Source: Flavobacterium supellecticarium (GTDB lineage: Bacteria; Bacteroidota; Bacteroidia; Flavobacteriales; Flavobacteriaceae). From it: a stretch of 64,000 bases of DNA. A program made the translations under genes and the position numbers. The notes beneath the pieces were generated by a model. That model saw only the letters and a program-made list of their open reading frames with translations, made no database searches and had not been told where the DNA came from. The DNA is taken from positions 147,219-211,218 of the forward strand of contig NZ_SSNZ01000004.1 of NCBI RefSeq assembly GCF_004801375.1, in the 5' to 3' direction. This document shows positions 33,272 through 41,328 of this stretch, piece after piece; positions within the stretch are counted from its first letter, which is position 1; every line of letters starts with the position of its first letter.

Positions 33272-34039
33272 ATGGGTAAAATCATTGCTATAGCCAATCA
33301 AAAGGGAGGCGTTGGAAAAACTACAACTTCAGTAAATTTAGCTGCCGCATTAGGCGTATTGGAAAAAAAAGTTTTATTGATTGATGCTGATCCACAGGCA
33401 AATGCCAGTTCCGGATTAGGTATTGATGTTGAAAGCGTAGAAATAGGAACCTACCAGATATTAGAGCATAGTAATACCCCGGACGAAGCTACTTTGGATT
33501 GTACAGCACCTAACGTATCGTTAATTCCGGCTCATATTGATCTGGTAGCGATCGAAATTGAGTTAGTCGACAAAGAAAACCGTGAGTATATGCTAAAACA
33601 GGCATTGGAAAGCACTAAGGAAAAGTACGACTATATCATCATCGATTGCGCACCGTCATTAGGTTTGTTAACGCTTAATGCCTTAACAGCTGCTGATTCG
33701 GTAGTCATTCCGATCCAATGCGAATATTTTGCGTTGGAAGGTTTAGGCAAATTACTGAATACGATTAAAAGCGTTCAGAAAATCCACAACCCGCAACTGG
33801 ATATCGAAGGATTGTTATTAACGATGTACGATTCCCGTTTGCGTCTTTCCAATCAGGTAGTAGAAGAAGTACAAAAACATTTTAACGATATGGTATTCGA
33901 AACGGTTATCCAGCGTAATGTTAAGTTAAGTGAAGCACCGAGTTTCGGAGAAAGCATCATTAACTATGACGCGACCAGTAAAGGAGCAACCAACTATATC
34001 CATTTAGCAGAAGAAATAATCAAAAAAAACAGTAACTAG
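33272..34039 (+). CDS. parA: ParA-family chromosome partition ATPase (Soj)
   Basis: This 255-residue protein begins MGKIIAIANQKGGVGKTTT, the deviant Walker A motif at residues 10-18, and continues with DADPQANASSGLG and a Walker B region YDYIIIDCAPSLGLLT. It should bind ATP and DNA and act with ParB to move origin regions. ParB starts five bases after the stop codon. The start is the only sensible ATG. Confidence 0.95.
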   Translation: MGKIIAIANQKGGVGKTTTSVNLAAALGVLEKKVLLIDADPQANASSGLGIDVESVEIGTYQILEHSNTPDEATLDCTAPNVSLIPAHIDLVAIEIELVDKENREYMLKQALESTKEKYDYIIIDCAPSLGLLTLNALTAADSVVIPIQCEYFALEGLGKLLNTIKSVQKIHNPQLDIEGLLLTMYDSRLRLSNQVVEEVQKHFNDMVFETVIQRNVKLSEAPSFGESIINYDATSKGATNYIHLAEEIIKKNSN

Positions 34040-34044
34040 TTTTT

Positions 34045-34944
34045 ATGACAAAAGCAATAAAAAAACAAGCATTAGGAAGAGGCTTATCCGCATTATTAAA
34101 AGACCCGGAAAACGATATTAAATCCGTGGAAGACAAAAATGCCGATAAGGTTGTTGGGAATATTATTGAGCTTGAAATAGATGCTATTGAAATAAACCCG
34201 TTCCAGCCGCGTACCAATTTCAATGAAGAATCGCTACAGGAATTGGCCACTTCTATCCGTGAGCTAGGTGTGATCCAACCGATTACGGTTCGAAAAATGG
34301 AATTCAACAAATACCAGCTGATTTCCGGAGAACGTCGTTTGCGCGCTTCCAAATTAGTTGGCTTAACGGCAATACCGGCTTATATCCGTTTGGCAAACGA
34401 TAACGATTCGCTGGTGATGGCTTTGGTGGAAAACATCCAACGTCATGACTTGGATCCGATCGAGATTGCCTTATCGTACCAACGTCTGATTGACGAAATC
34501 CAGTTAACACAGGAACAGATGAGTGACCGCGTGGGTAAAAAACGATCAACGATTGCGAACTACCTGCGTTTGTTAAAACTGGATCCGATTATTCAAACGG
34601 GAATCCGCGACGGTTTTATCACGATGGGACACGGACGTGCGATCATCAATGTAGAAGATCTGGACGTTCAAACCGACATTTACCAGAAAATCGTAAGTCA
34701 GAACCTATCGGTACGGGAAACGGAAGCTTTGGTAAAAGCCTATCACGAAAGTTTAAAACCGGCTCCGGCTAAAGCACCAAAAGGAAACACTTTTACAGTA
34801 GCCGAAGAAAATAAAAAGGCGATTACCGAATTTTTCGGAGCCAAAGTTGATGTAAAGGTAGCCGGAAACGGTAAAGGAAAAATCACCATACCTTTTCATT
34901 CCGAAGAAGATTTTAAACGAATTATTAAGCTAATAGAAGGTTAG
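34045..34944 (+). CDS. parB: ParB-family chromosome partition protein
   Basis: This 299-residue protein has the ParB N-terminal domain (about residues 35-130) with INPFQPRTNFNEESLQELA and GERRLRASKLVGL, where GERR is the CTPase and DNA-interaction box. A helix-turn-helix follows in QMSDRVGKKRSTIANYLRLL. It should bind parS sites. I did not find a parS-like palindrome in the window. It is cotranscribed with parA, and its stop overlaps the next gene start. Confidence 0.95.
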   Translation: MTKAIKKQALGRGLSALLKDPENDIKSVEDKNADKVVGNIIELEIDAIEINPFQPRTNFNEESLQELATSIRELGVIQPITVRKMEFNKYQLISGERRLRASKLVGLTAIPAYIRLANDNDSLVMALVENIQRHDLDPIEIALSYQRLIDEIQLTQEQMSDRVGKKRSTIANYLRLLKLDPIIQTGIRDGFITMGHGRAIINVEDLDVQTDIYQKIVSQNLSVRETEALVKAYHESLKPAPAKAPKGNTFTVAEENKKAITEFFGAKVDVKVAGNGKGKITIPFHSEEDFKRIIKLIEG

Positions 34945-35516
34945 TGGGTCGCTTTTCCTCCATACTGATTTTGACCTTGCTTTTAATCGGTCCGTTTGTT
35001 TTTTCACAAAATAAAAAAGACGACGCGCTGCTAAAAGTAAAAGACACGGTCAAAGCTGTTCGTATTAATCCCCTTGCACCATCGAAAGCCGCCTTTTATT
35101 CGGCCGTAGTACCGGGATTGGGTCAGATTTACAATAAAAAATACTGGAAGGTTCCCTTAGTCTATATCGGACTGGGAACCGGTTTGTATTTCTACAACAG
35201 CAATAACAACAAATACCACGACTTCCGTAACGAATACAAAAAGCGTCTGAACGGTACGGCCGATCCGAACGATCCGTATTTTGGCGGACTGGATAACAAC
35301 CGACTGATCGAAGCGCAAAAATTCTATCAGCGAAACCGGGATCTTTCCATTCTGGTAACGGTTGGGATTTATATTCTGAATATTGTGGATGCCAACGTAG
35401 ACGCACACTTAATGCAATTTAACGTAAACGACAACCTGTCGATCCGTCCCGATATTTATCAGAATAATCTGGACTACAAACAAAATCTTGGACTAACGTT
35501 AAATTATCATTTTTAA
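34944..35516 (+). CDS. DUF5683 domain protein
   Basis: The GTG at 34944 overlaps the parB stop codon by one base, which fits translational coupling. The 190-residue protein has a signal peptide (about residues 1-22) and the DUF5683 hallmarks SKAAFYSAVVPGLGQIYNKKYWKVP and NNNKYHDFRNEYKKR. The last part is a barrel-like tail. The function is unknown, but its conserved place behind parB is a Bacteroidetes trait known to me. Confidence 0.88.
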   Translation: MGRFSSILILTLLLIGPFVFSQNKKDDALLKVKDTVKAVRINPLAPSKAAFYSAVVPGLGQIYNKKYWKVPLVYIGLGTGLYFYNSNNNKYHDFRNEYKKRLNGTADPNDPYFGGLDNNRLIEAQKFYQRNRDLSILVTVGIYILNIVDANVDAHLMQFNVNDNLSIRPDIYQNNLDYKQNLGLTLNYHF

Positions 35517-35529
35517 AGCATACTGATCA

Positions 35530-36231
35530 ATGAAAATAGCACTTTTAGGATATGGCAAAATGGGAAAAGTGATCGAACGCATCGCATTGGAACGCGGACA
35601 CGAAATTGTGCTCCGAAAAACCAGTAGCGATAACTACGACGGCCTTGAAAACGCCGATGTTGCCATCGATTTTAGCGTACCGTCAAGTGCTGTACGTAAC
35701 ATTTCCACTTGTTTTGATACCAATATACCGGTAGTATCCGGAACCACAGGATGGTTGGAACAGTATGAGGCTGTTGTTCGCGAATGTCGCGAAAAAGACG
35801 GGGCCTTTTTGTATGGATCGAACTTCAGTTTAGGGGTAAACCTGTTCTTTGAACTCAACAATTATCTGGCAAAAATGATGGCCAACCTAAAGGAGTATAA
35901 CGTAACGATGGAAGAAATCCACCATACACAAAAACTGGATGCTCCCAGCGGAACGGCTATTTCATTAGCCAAAGGCATCATCGAAAATTCGGCTTATACG
36001 GATTGGACGATGGAAACGGCAAAAGCCAATGAAATCCATATCGAGGCCAAACGTATCGAAAATGTGCCTGGCACGCATACGGTAACCTATAACTCTGAAG
36101 TCGATTTTATCGAAATCAAACACGTGGCTCATAGTCGTGAAGGATTTGCCTTAGGCGCAGTCGTTGCTGCCGAGTGGATCGTTGGCAAAAAAGGAATCCA
36201 CACTATGAAAGACGTATTAAACCTGATGTAA
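35530..36231 (+). CDS. dapB: 4-hydroxy-tetrahydrodipicolinate reductase
   Basis: DapB reduces the cyclic intermediate with NAD(P)H in the lysine and meso-diaminopimelate pathway. The Rossmann start is ALLGYGKMGKVIERIA. The catalytic region has EEIHHTQKLDAPSGTA, with the conserved histidine and lysine, and the middle has VSGTTGW. The protein is somewhat short at 233 residues, which is usual in this group. It is 13 bases after the DUF5683 gene and 18 before lepB, so the four form an operon. Confidence 0.95.
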   Translation: MKIALLGYGKMGKVIERIALERGHEIVLRKTSSDNYDGLENADVAIDFSVPSSAVRNISTCFDTNIPVVSGTTGWLEQYEAVVRECREKDGAFLYGSNFSLGVNLFFELNNYLAKMMANLKEYNVTMEEIHHTQKLDAPSGTAISLAKGIIENSAYTDWTMETAKANEIHIEAKRIENVPGTHTVTYNSEVDFIEIKHVAHSREGFALGAVVAAEWIVGKKGIHTMKDVLNLM

Positions 36232-36249
36232 TAATATAAAAAAACAAAT

Positions 36250-37797
36250 ATGACACTAATCCAATGGTTTATATTTTTCCTTGTAATACAAATCGTTCAT
36301 TACGTAGGAACCTGGAAATTATATGAAAAAGCCGGACGTAAATCCTGGGAAGCTGCAATTCCGGTTTACAACGCAATCGTGCTGATGAAAATCATCGACC
36401 GTCCGCGTTGGTGGACAATCCTTCTTTTTATCCCGATTGTCAATCTGATTATGTTCCCGGTGATTTGGGTGGAAATCTTACGCGCTTTTGGAAAAAAATC
36501 GACTGCCGATACTATTTTAGGTGTCGTAACTTTAGGGCTATATATTTATTATATTAATTACACACAAGACGTAACGTATATTCCGAATAAAAACCATGTA
36601 AAGACAGACAACACCTTAAGTTCGCTGTTATTTGCTATTGTGGTAGCTACATTAGTCCACACCTATGTGATGCAGCCGTATACGATTCCATCATCATCCC
36701 TGGAAAAATCGCTATTAATTGGTGACTTCCTTTTTGTGAGTAAATTCCATTACGGAGCCCGTACGCCACAAACAGCTGTCGCTTTACCAATGGTGCACGA
36801 CTCTATTCCATTGATTAAAGCAAAATCCTATTTAAACTGGCCACAGATTCCAACGTTTCGTTTTCCGGGAATCCAGAAAATCGAGCGCAACGATATCGTT
36901 GTGTTTAACTGGCCGGTAGATACCGTTAAAACGATGTTTGGAGACAATTCCGGACAATATACTTACAAACCCGTAGACAAAAAAACCAATTATGTAAAAC
37001 GTTGTGTGGGTATTCCGGGTGACAGTCTTTCGATTAAAGACGGTGTGGTTATGATCAATAATAAACCGCTTGCACTACACGATCGTCAAAAATTACAGTT
37101 TTCGTATGATGTGGTCACCGATGGCAATCGTTTCGACTACAATTACCTGATACACGATTTAAAATTAAACCCGAATGAAATTGGTGCAATATCAGAGACT
37201 CAATTTCTATTCCAGTGTCTTACCGATGAAACAGCCAACCGTTTACGCAACAACCCAATCGTAAAATCGGTTACTAAAAAACTGACTACAGCAGGCGAAG
37301 CGGATATTTTCACAGGACATCCGGGTTGGAACCGTGATAACCTCGGTCCGATTTATATCCCTGGGAAAGGACAGACAGTTGCTTTGAACAAAGAATCGCT
37401 TCCGTATTACAAACAAATCATTACCGAGTACGAACATAACGATTTAAAAGTAACCGGCGACGAAATTCGCATCAATGGTAAAGTGGTCAATTCCTACACC
37501 TTTCAACAGGACTATTACTGGATGATGGGAGACAACCGTCACAACTCGCAGGACAGCCGTTATTGGGGTTATGTACCGTTTGAAAACGTAGTTGGAAAAC
37601 CAGTATTTATCTGGATGAGTTTAGACCAAAATGTACCTTGGGCTAAAGCGATCGATAAGATCCGTTGGGAACGTTTGTTCACCACAGTGGGTGGAAGCGG
37701 TGAACCGGTATCCTATTTCAAATACTTTGTTATCGTATTGGCAGCCTGGTTCGGATATGATTTCTACAGAAAAAGAAAAGCAAAAAGAAATTCGTAA
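36250..37797 (+). CDS. lepB: signal peptidase I
   Basis: This leader peptidase is long (515 residues) because it carries an N-terminal membrane region (residues 1-115, DUF5684-like) before the catalytic part and a large insert of about 170 residues after it. The Ser-containing PYTIPSSSLEKSLLIGD holds the nucleophile, VKRCVGIPGDS the general-base lysine and MMGDNRHNSQDSRYWG the last conserved box. It removes signal peptides at the periplasmic face. The extra size is typical of Bacteroidetes LepB as I know it. Confidence 0.93.
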   Translation: MTLIQWFIFFLVIQIVHYVGTWKLYEKAGRKSWEAAIPVYNAIVLMKIIDRPRWWTILLFIPIVNLIMFPVIWVEILRAFGKKSTADTILGVVTLGLYIYYINYTQDVTYIPNKNHVKTDNTLSSLLFAIVVATLVHTYVMQPYTIPSSSLEKSLLIGDFLFVSKFHYGARTPQTAVALPMVHDSIPLIKAKSYLNWPQIPTFRFPGIQKIERNDIVVFNWPVDTVKTMFGDNSGQYTYKPVDKKTNYVKRCVGIPGDSLSIKDGVVMINNKPLALHDRQKLQFSYDVVTDGNRFDYNYLIHDLKLNPNEIGAISETQFLFQCLTDETANRLRNNPIVKSVTKKLTTAGEADIFTGHPGWNRDNLGPIYIPGKGQTVALNKESLPYYKQIITEYEHNDLKVTGDEIRINGKVVNSYTFQQDYYWMMGDNRHNSQDSRYWGYVPFENVVGKPVFIWMSLDQNVPWAKAIDKIRWERLFTTVGGSGEPVSYFKYFVIVLAAWFGYDFYRKRKAKRNS

Positions 37798-37816
37798 TTC
37801 AAAATCGCGATAAAAC

Positions 37817-37890
37817 GGTTTACCCTGTAAACCACCTGAAATGAGAAGTAAGATTAAGCCGGTTAGCGATAACCGCTGATTTTACTTCTC
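37817..37890 (+). other. two strong RNA hairpins between lepB and wbqC
   Basis: GGTTTAC and GTAAACC (37817-37833) form one small hairpin. GAGAAGTAAGAT and ATTTTACTTCTC (37843-37890) form a 12-bp stem with one wobble, enclosing GGTTA-GCGA-TAACC. No clean U-tract follows, so it may be a weak terminator or a structured leader. Confidence 0.5.
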
Positions 37891-37913
37891 TTTCTTCATA
37901 AAAAAACAAGCCT

Positions 37914-38525
37914 ATGAACATTTTACTACATCCGACCTACTTCCCTTCTATCAGCCATTTTGCTGCTATGGCAAAGGCGGATACGATTACTTTTGAAACA
38001 GAAGACAATTTCCAGAAACAGACCAACCGTAACCGGATGTATATCTACAGTCCAAACGGAATACAACTGTTAAACATTCCGGTAAAACATACTAAAGAAG
38101 TACATCAGAAATTTAAAGATGTTAAGATTGAAAATGCCTTTAACTGGCAGAAACAACACTTTAAATCACTTGAAGCAGCCTACAGAACATCGCCTTTCTT
38201 TGAATATTTTGAAGATGACATCCGTCCGGTTTTTGAAAAGCAACATACCTTTATGATGGATCTTAATTTTCAGATCATGGAAATCGTAACGGATTGTCTG
38301 GGAATGGATTTTAAATATGCCAAAACGGACGAATATTTCCACGAAATAACCGACAAAACGGATTTTAGAAATCTGGTTAACGGAAAAAAAGACACGGCTG
38401 TTTTCGAGCCCTACACTCAGGTTTTTGAAGAAAAACACGGTTTTATAAACAACCTTAGTATACTCGACCTGTTATTTAACGAAGGGCGTTATGCCATGGA
38501 ATACCTAAAAAATCAGTCGCTTTAA
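37914..38525 (+). CDS. WbqC family protein
   Basis: This 203-residue protein begins with LLHPTYFPSISHFAAMAKA, the WbqC start pattern, followed by KQTNRNRMYIYSPNG and KTSPFFEYFEDDI-like stretches typical of the family. WbqC proteins have been linked to sugar-nucleotide or glycan modification in O-antigen clusters. The biochemical role here is unknown, and no glycan gene is next to it. Its stop region carries a terminator. Confidence 0.9.
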   Translation: MNILLHPTYFPSISHFAAMAKADTITFETEDNFQKQTNRNRMYIYSPNGIQLLNIPVKHTKEVHQKFKDVKIENAFNWQKQHFKSLEAAYRTSPFFEYFEDDIRPVFEKQHTFMMDLNFQIMEIVTDCLGMDFKYAKTDEYFHEITDKTDFRNLVNGKKDTAVFEPYTQVFEEKHGFINNLSILDLLFNEGRYAMEYLKNQSL

Positions 38526-38541
38526 AGGCGACTATTTTTTT
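38515..38541 (+). terminator. terminator overlapping the wbqC stop codon
   Basis: AGTCGC and GCGACT pair over 6 bp around a 7-base loop, followed by seven T residues. The stem starts inside the last codons of the gene, and the convergent EEP gene ends within it. Confidence 0.7.
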
Positions 38542-39616
38542 GCTTTTTCGGTTCGGTATCGGATGTAACCGGATGTTGTGGTGCTTCATCGCGTAATGTC
38601 AACCGGGTCGTGATCGGAAAATGATCCGAATTAATAAAACTATCGTGGTTTACAAAGTTTTTCACCTCGATACGTTTGTCAACAAAAACATAGTCAATAC
38701 GAGCCGGATAATAGTCATAATCATAGGTCTTTCCAAACCCTTTACCGGCTTCTTCAAACGCATCTTTCATGTTGCCCTTAATATTGCGGTATACATACGA
38801 AAAAGCACTGTTATTCAAGTCACCACAGATAATTAACGGGAAATGACATTCCGCTTTATGTTGTTTGATCAACTCAGACTGCATTTGCTGAATCGCAAAG
38901 GCTTCACTGATCCGTCTGAAAATCTTTTTAGATTTCACCTCATCGATTTTCTCATGAATATCGGGACTTATCTTGATCGACTGCAAATGCATACTATATA
39001 CGCGAAGCGTGTCTCTACCCTTTTTGATATCGGCAAAAATTACGTTATTATTCGAATTTGGAAATTTAATGTTCCCACCGTTTACAATCGGAAACTTTGA
39101 AAAAATAGCCTGACCGGTTTTTACCTTGTCGCCCTGCATATAAATAAACTGATGTTTATAGCCTTCAAAGTGTACCGGCTGCGTATTCGAATATTCCTGC
39201 AAACATAAAATATCCGGATTCTGTGACAATACAAACGCTTCGATCTTATCGATTACATTATCCTGTTTGATCCATTCGAACACGTTAAACAGTCGTACAT
39301 TATAACTCATCACAACAAAATCATCCTCTTCGGCGATCAGATCTTTGGATGAGAATTTATAGAATTTATTAAAAAATGTAATTCCGATCAGAAATACGCA
39401 TAGTGAAAGTAGTACCTGTTTTTTAAACTGGATCAACCAGTAAAACAAAAACAACAAATTCAGGATCAGCATCAGCGGCAAAACCAATGTCAATACCGAT
39501 AAAAACGGGAATAATTTGGGTGCGAGAAACGGCAATACATAGGCGATAAAGCTCAATACAGTGAGTACTATATTGAAAAAGAAAACTATTTTATTAAACC
39601 ATGACAAATTTTTCAT
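38522..39616 (-). CDS. membrane-anchored endonuclease/exonuclease/phosphatase family protein
   Basis: Three membrane helices (about residues 8-85) precede a 260-residue EEP domain. The catalytic motifs VMSYNVRLF, LCLQEY, CGDLNNSAFS, RIDYVFVD and NSDHFPITT are all present, so it should be an active metal-dependent phosphoesterase. The substrate is not known. Such anchored EEP proteins are common in Bacteroidetes. It overlaps the convergent wbqC gene by four bases and lies 36 bases downstream of the first rhomboid gene. Confidence 0.88.
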   Translation of the reverse strand: MKNLSWFNKIVFFFNIVLTVLSFIAYVLPFLAPKLFPFLSVLTLVLPLMLILNLLFLFYWLIQFKKQVLLSLCVFLIGITFFNKFYKFSSKDLIAEEDDFVVMSYNVRLFNVFEWIKQDNVIDKIEAFVLSQNPDILCLQEYSNTQPVHFEGYKHQFIYMQGDKVKTGQAIFSKFPIVNGGNIKFPNSNNNVIFADIKKGRDTLRVYSMHLQSIKISPDIHEKIDEVKSKKIFRRISEAFAIQQMQSELIKQHKAECHFPLIICGDLNNSAFSYVYRNIKGNMKDAFEEAGKGFGKTYDYDYYPARIDYVFVDKRIEVKNFVNHDSFINSDHFPITTRLTLRDEAPQHPVTSDTEPKKQKNSRL

Positions 39617-39652
39617 ACTTCGCCGTTATCCGCTTATTATTTCGAAACCGGA

Positions 39653-40516
39653 TTATTTCCCTACTTTAAAGAGGAACTCCTTTTCTTCTTTTGTGAGACT
39701 ATCATAACCGGATTTACTGATTTTATCCAGAATATCGTCGATTTTTTTTTGTGTCATATCCTTATCAGCTGTCGTTACAGTGCTGGTTTGGGGTTGTTTT
39801 TTGGTATTCCGGTGTACCGTTTTAAAAGGTGTTGTTTTTTTCGGACGGAATAAACCAAAAATATAATCTAAAAAAGTCGAAATTCCTTTGGTCAAATCGG
39901 TACCATTCTGTAGCATTTTAATATATAAATAACCAAAAAAAGCACCGCCCAAATGCGCAATATGTCCCCCGGTATTGTTTAACGGAATCTGAATCAGATC
40001 CAGCAAAACCAATGCCAGTGCCAGATGCCACATTTTCACATTTCCGATCAGCAACAATCGGATTTCCGAAAACGGCGTATAGGTTGCCGCACCTACCAGA
40101 ATCGCCATGATCGCTCCGGAAGCACCAACAAGTATTGTATTATTCTGAAAAATAAAATCGGTCGCTACAAACAACAGTCCGGCAAAAATCGCGCCTAAAA
40201 GATACAATCCAAACAATTGTTTTTGGGTAAAATAGGTCGTAAACAAACGGCTGGCAAAATTCAGCACGATCATATTAAATAACAGATGAAAAAAATCGGC
40301 ATGCAGAAAAGCATACGTCAATAAAGTCCAGGGCCGCGTTATCATGGTCATCACATCCGATGACAAACTCGTCCAGACCAGTATCACACTAAAAAGATCC
40401 GGAGCAAATGCTTTCAGAAGAAAAAACGGAATGGCAATTCCCACGTTCCAGAAAATCAGCTTTTGCGCGATTCCTCCCAGTCGGTATTGCATTTTAAAAT
40501 CATCCAGTATATTCAT
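39653..40516 (-). CDS. rhomboid intramembrane serine protease
   Basis: The six-helix rhomboid core carries the nucleophile in GASGAIMAILVG and the catalytic histidine in GGHIAHLGGAFFGYL. The family WR-region (TRPWTLLTYAFLHADFFHLL) is present. The C-terminus (about residues 215-287) is a soluble extension ending in a small acidic domain. It cleaves membrane proteins within the bilayer. It stands next to a second rhomboid gene of different sequence, an arrangement I know from Flavobacteria. Confidence 0.93.
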   Translation of the reverse strand: MNILDDFKMQYRLGGIAQKLIFWNVGIAIPFFLLKAFAPDLFSVILVWTSLSSDVMTMITRPWTLLTYAFLHADFFHLLFNMIVLNFASRLFTTYFTQKQLFGLYLLGAIFAGLLFVATDFIFQNNTILVGASGAIMAILVGAATYTPFSEIRLLLIGNVKMWHLALALVLLDLIQIPLNNTGGHIAHLGGAFFGYLYIKMLQNGTDLTKGISTFLDYIFGLFRPKKTTPFKTVHRNTKKQPQTSTVTTADKDMTQKKIDDILDKISKSGYDSLTKEEKEFLFKVGK

Positions 40517-40575
40517 TCTATTCTTTCTTTTTTGTGGTTTTTATACTACTAATTTAGGCTTTATTTTTGGAACCG

Positions 40576-41328
40576 TTAGCGATCCCAACGATTATTGTTG
40601 AATTGATTTTTTTTCCAGAACCACATCATCAGAAAACCAACAATTGCACCTCCAATATGAGCAAAATGCGCAATACCACTAGGTCCGCCAAAAATAGAAC
40701 GGCCACTCATTCCGAGATACAAATCGACTAACAACAAGCCCGGAACAAAGTATTTTGCTTTAATCGGAACCGGGATAAACATCAATGCCAGTTCGGCATT
40801 CGGGAACATAAAGGCAAAAGCCACCAAAAGCCCGTAAATAGCACCGGAAGCGCCAACAGCAGGCGCCGCAAAAGCAGAACCAAATTCAGTAACTTTATCC
40901 ATTCCTCCCAAAACGGCACTCCAGTTTGGATTTATCTTCCCTTCCGATAACAACTGTACTACTTCCGATTGGGACACTCCATTTTCGATTAAACTATTTA
41001 ATCCATCGTGGTACAAATAATAATTCACGCCACTATGCAGTAAAGCTGCACCCAATCCGCAGGAAATATAGAAAAACAGGAATTTTTTCCCGCCCCAGAA
41101 ATGCTCCAGTGTCGATCCAAACGAATACAACGCAAACATATTAAAGAAAATATGCATCCATCCGCCATGCATAAACATATGCGTTAGCGGTTGCCAGAAT
41201 TGGAAATTCGGATTTTCAAAATACCATAACGCCAAATAGTTAAAAGCCGCCGGAACAAACATAGTTCCCAGGAAAAAGATAACGTTAATAATAATTAACT
41301 GTTTTACGGTTTCGGTGATATTCATCAT
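40576..41328 (-). CDS. rhomboid intramembrane serine protease, second copy
   Basis: This 250-residue rhomboid has the active-site serine in VGASGAIYGLLVAF and the histidine in IAHFAHIGGAIVGFL. A loop of about 50 residues with FGSAFAAPAV divides two of its helices. The gene is coupled to mutL: the ATG at 41328 overlaps the mutL stop codon in an ATGATGA arrangement, and a second ATG lies three bases on. Substrates are unknown. Confidence 0.94.
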   Translation of the reverse strand: MMNITETVKQLIIINVIFFLGTMFVPAAFNYLALWYFENPNFQFWQPLTHMFMHGGWMHIFFNMFALYSFGSTLEHFWGGKKFLFFYISCGLGAALLHSGVNYYLYHDGLNSLIENGVSQSEVVQLLSEGKINPNWSAVLGGMDKVTEFGSAFAAPAVGASGAIYGLLVAFAFMFPNAELALMFIPVPIKAKYFVPGLLLVDLYLGMSGRSIFGGPSGIAHFAHIGGAIVGFLMMWFWKKNQFNNNRWDR

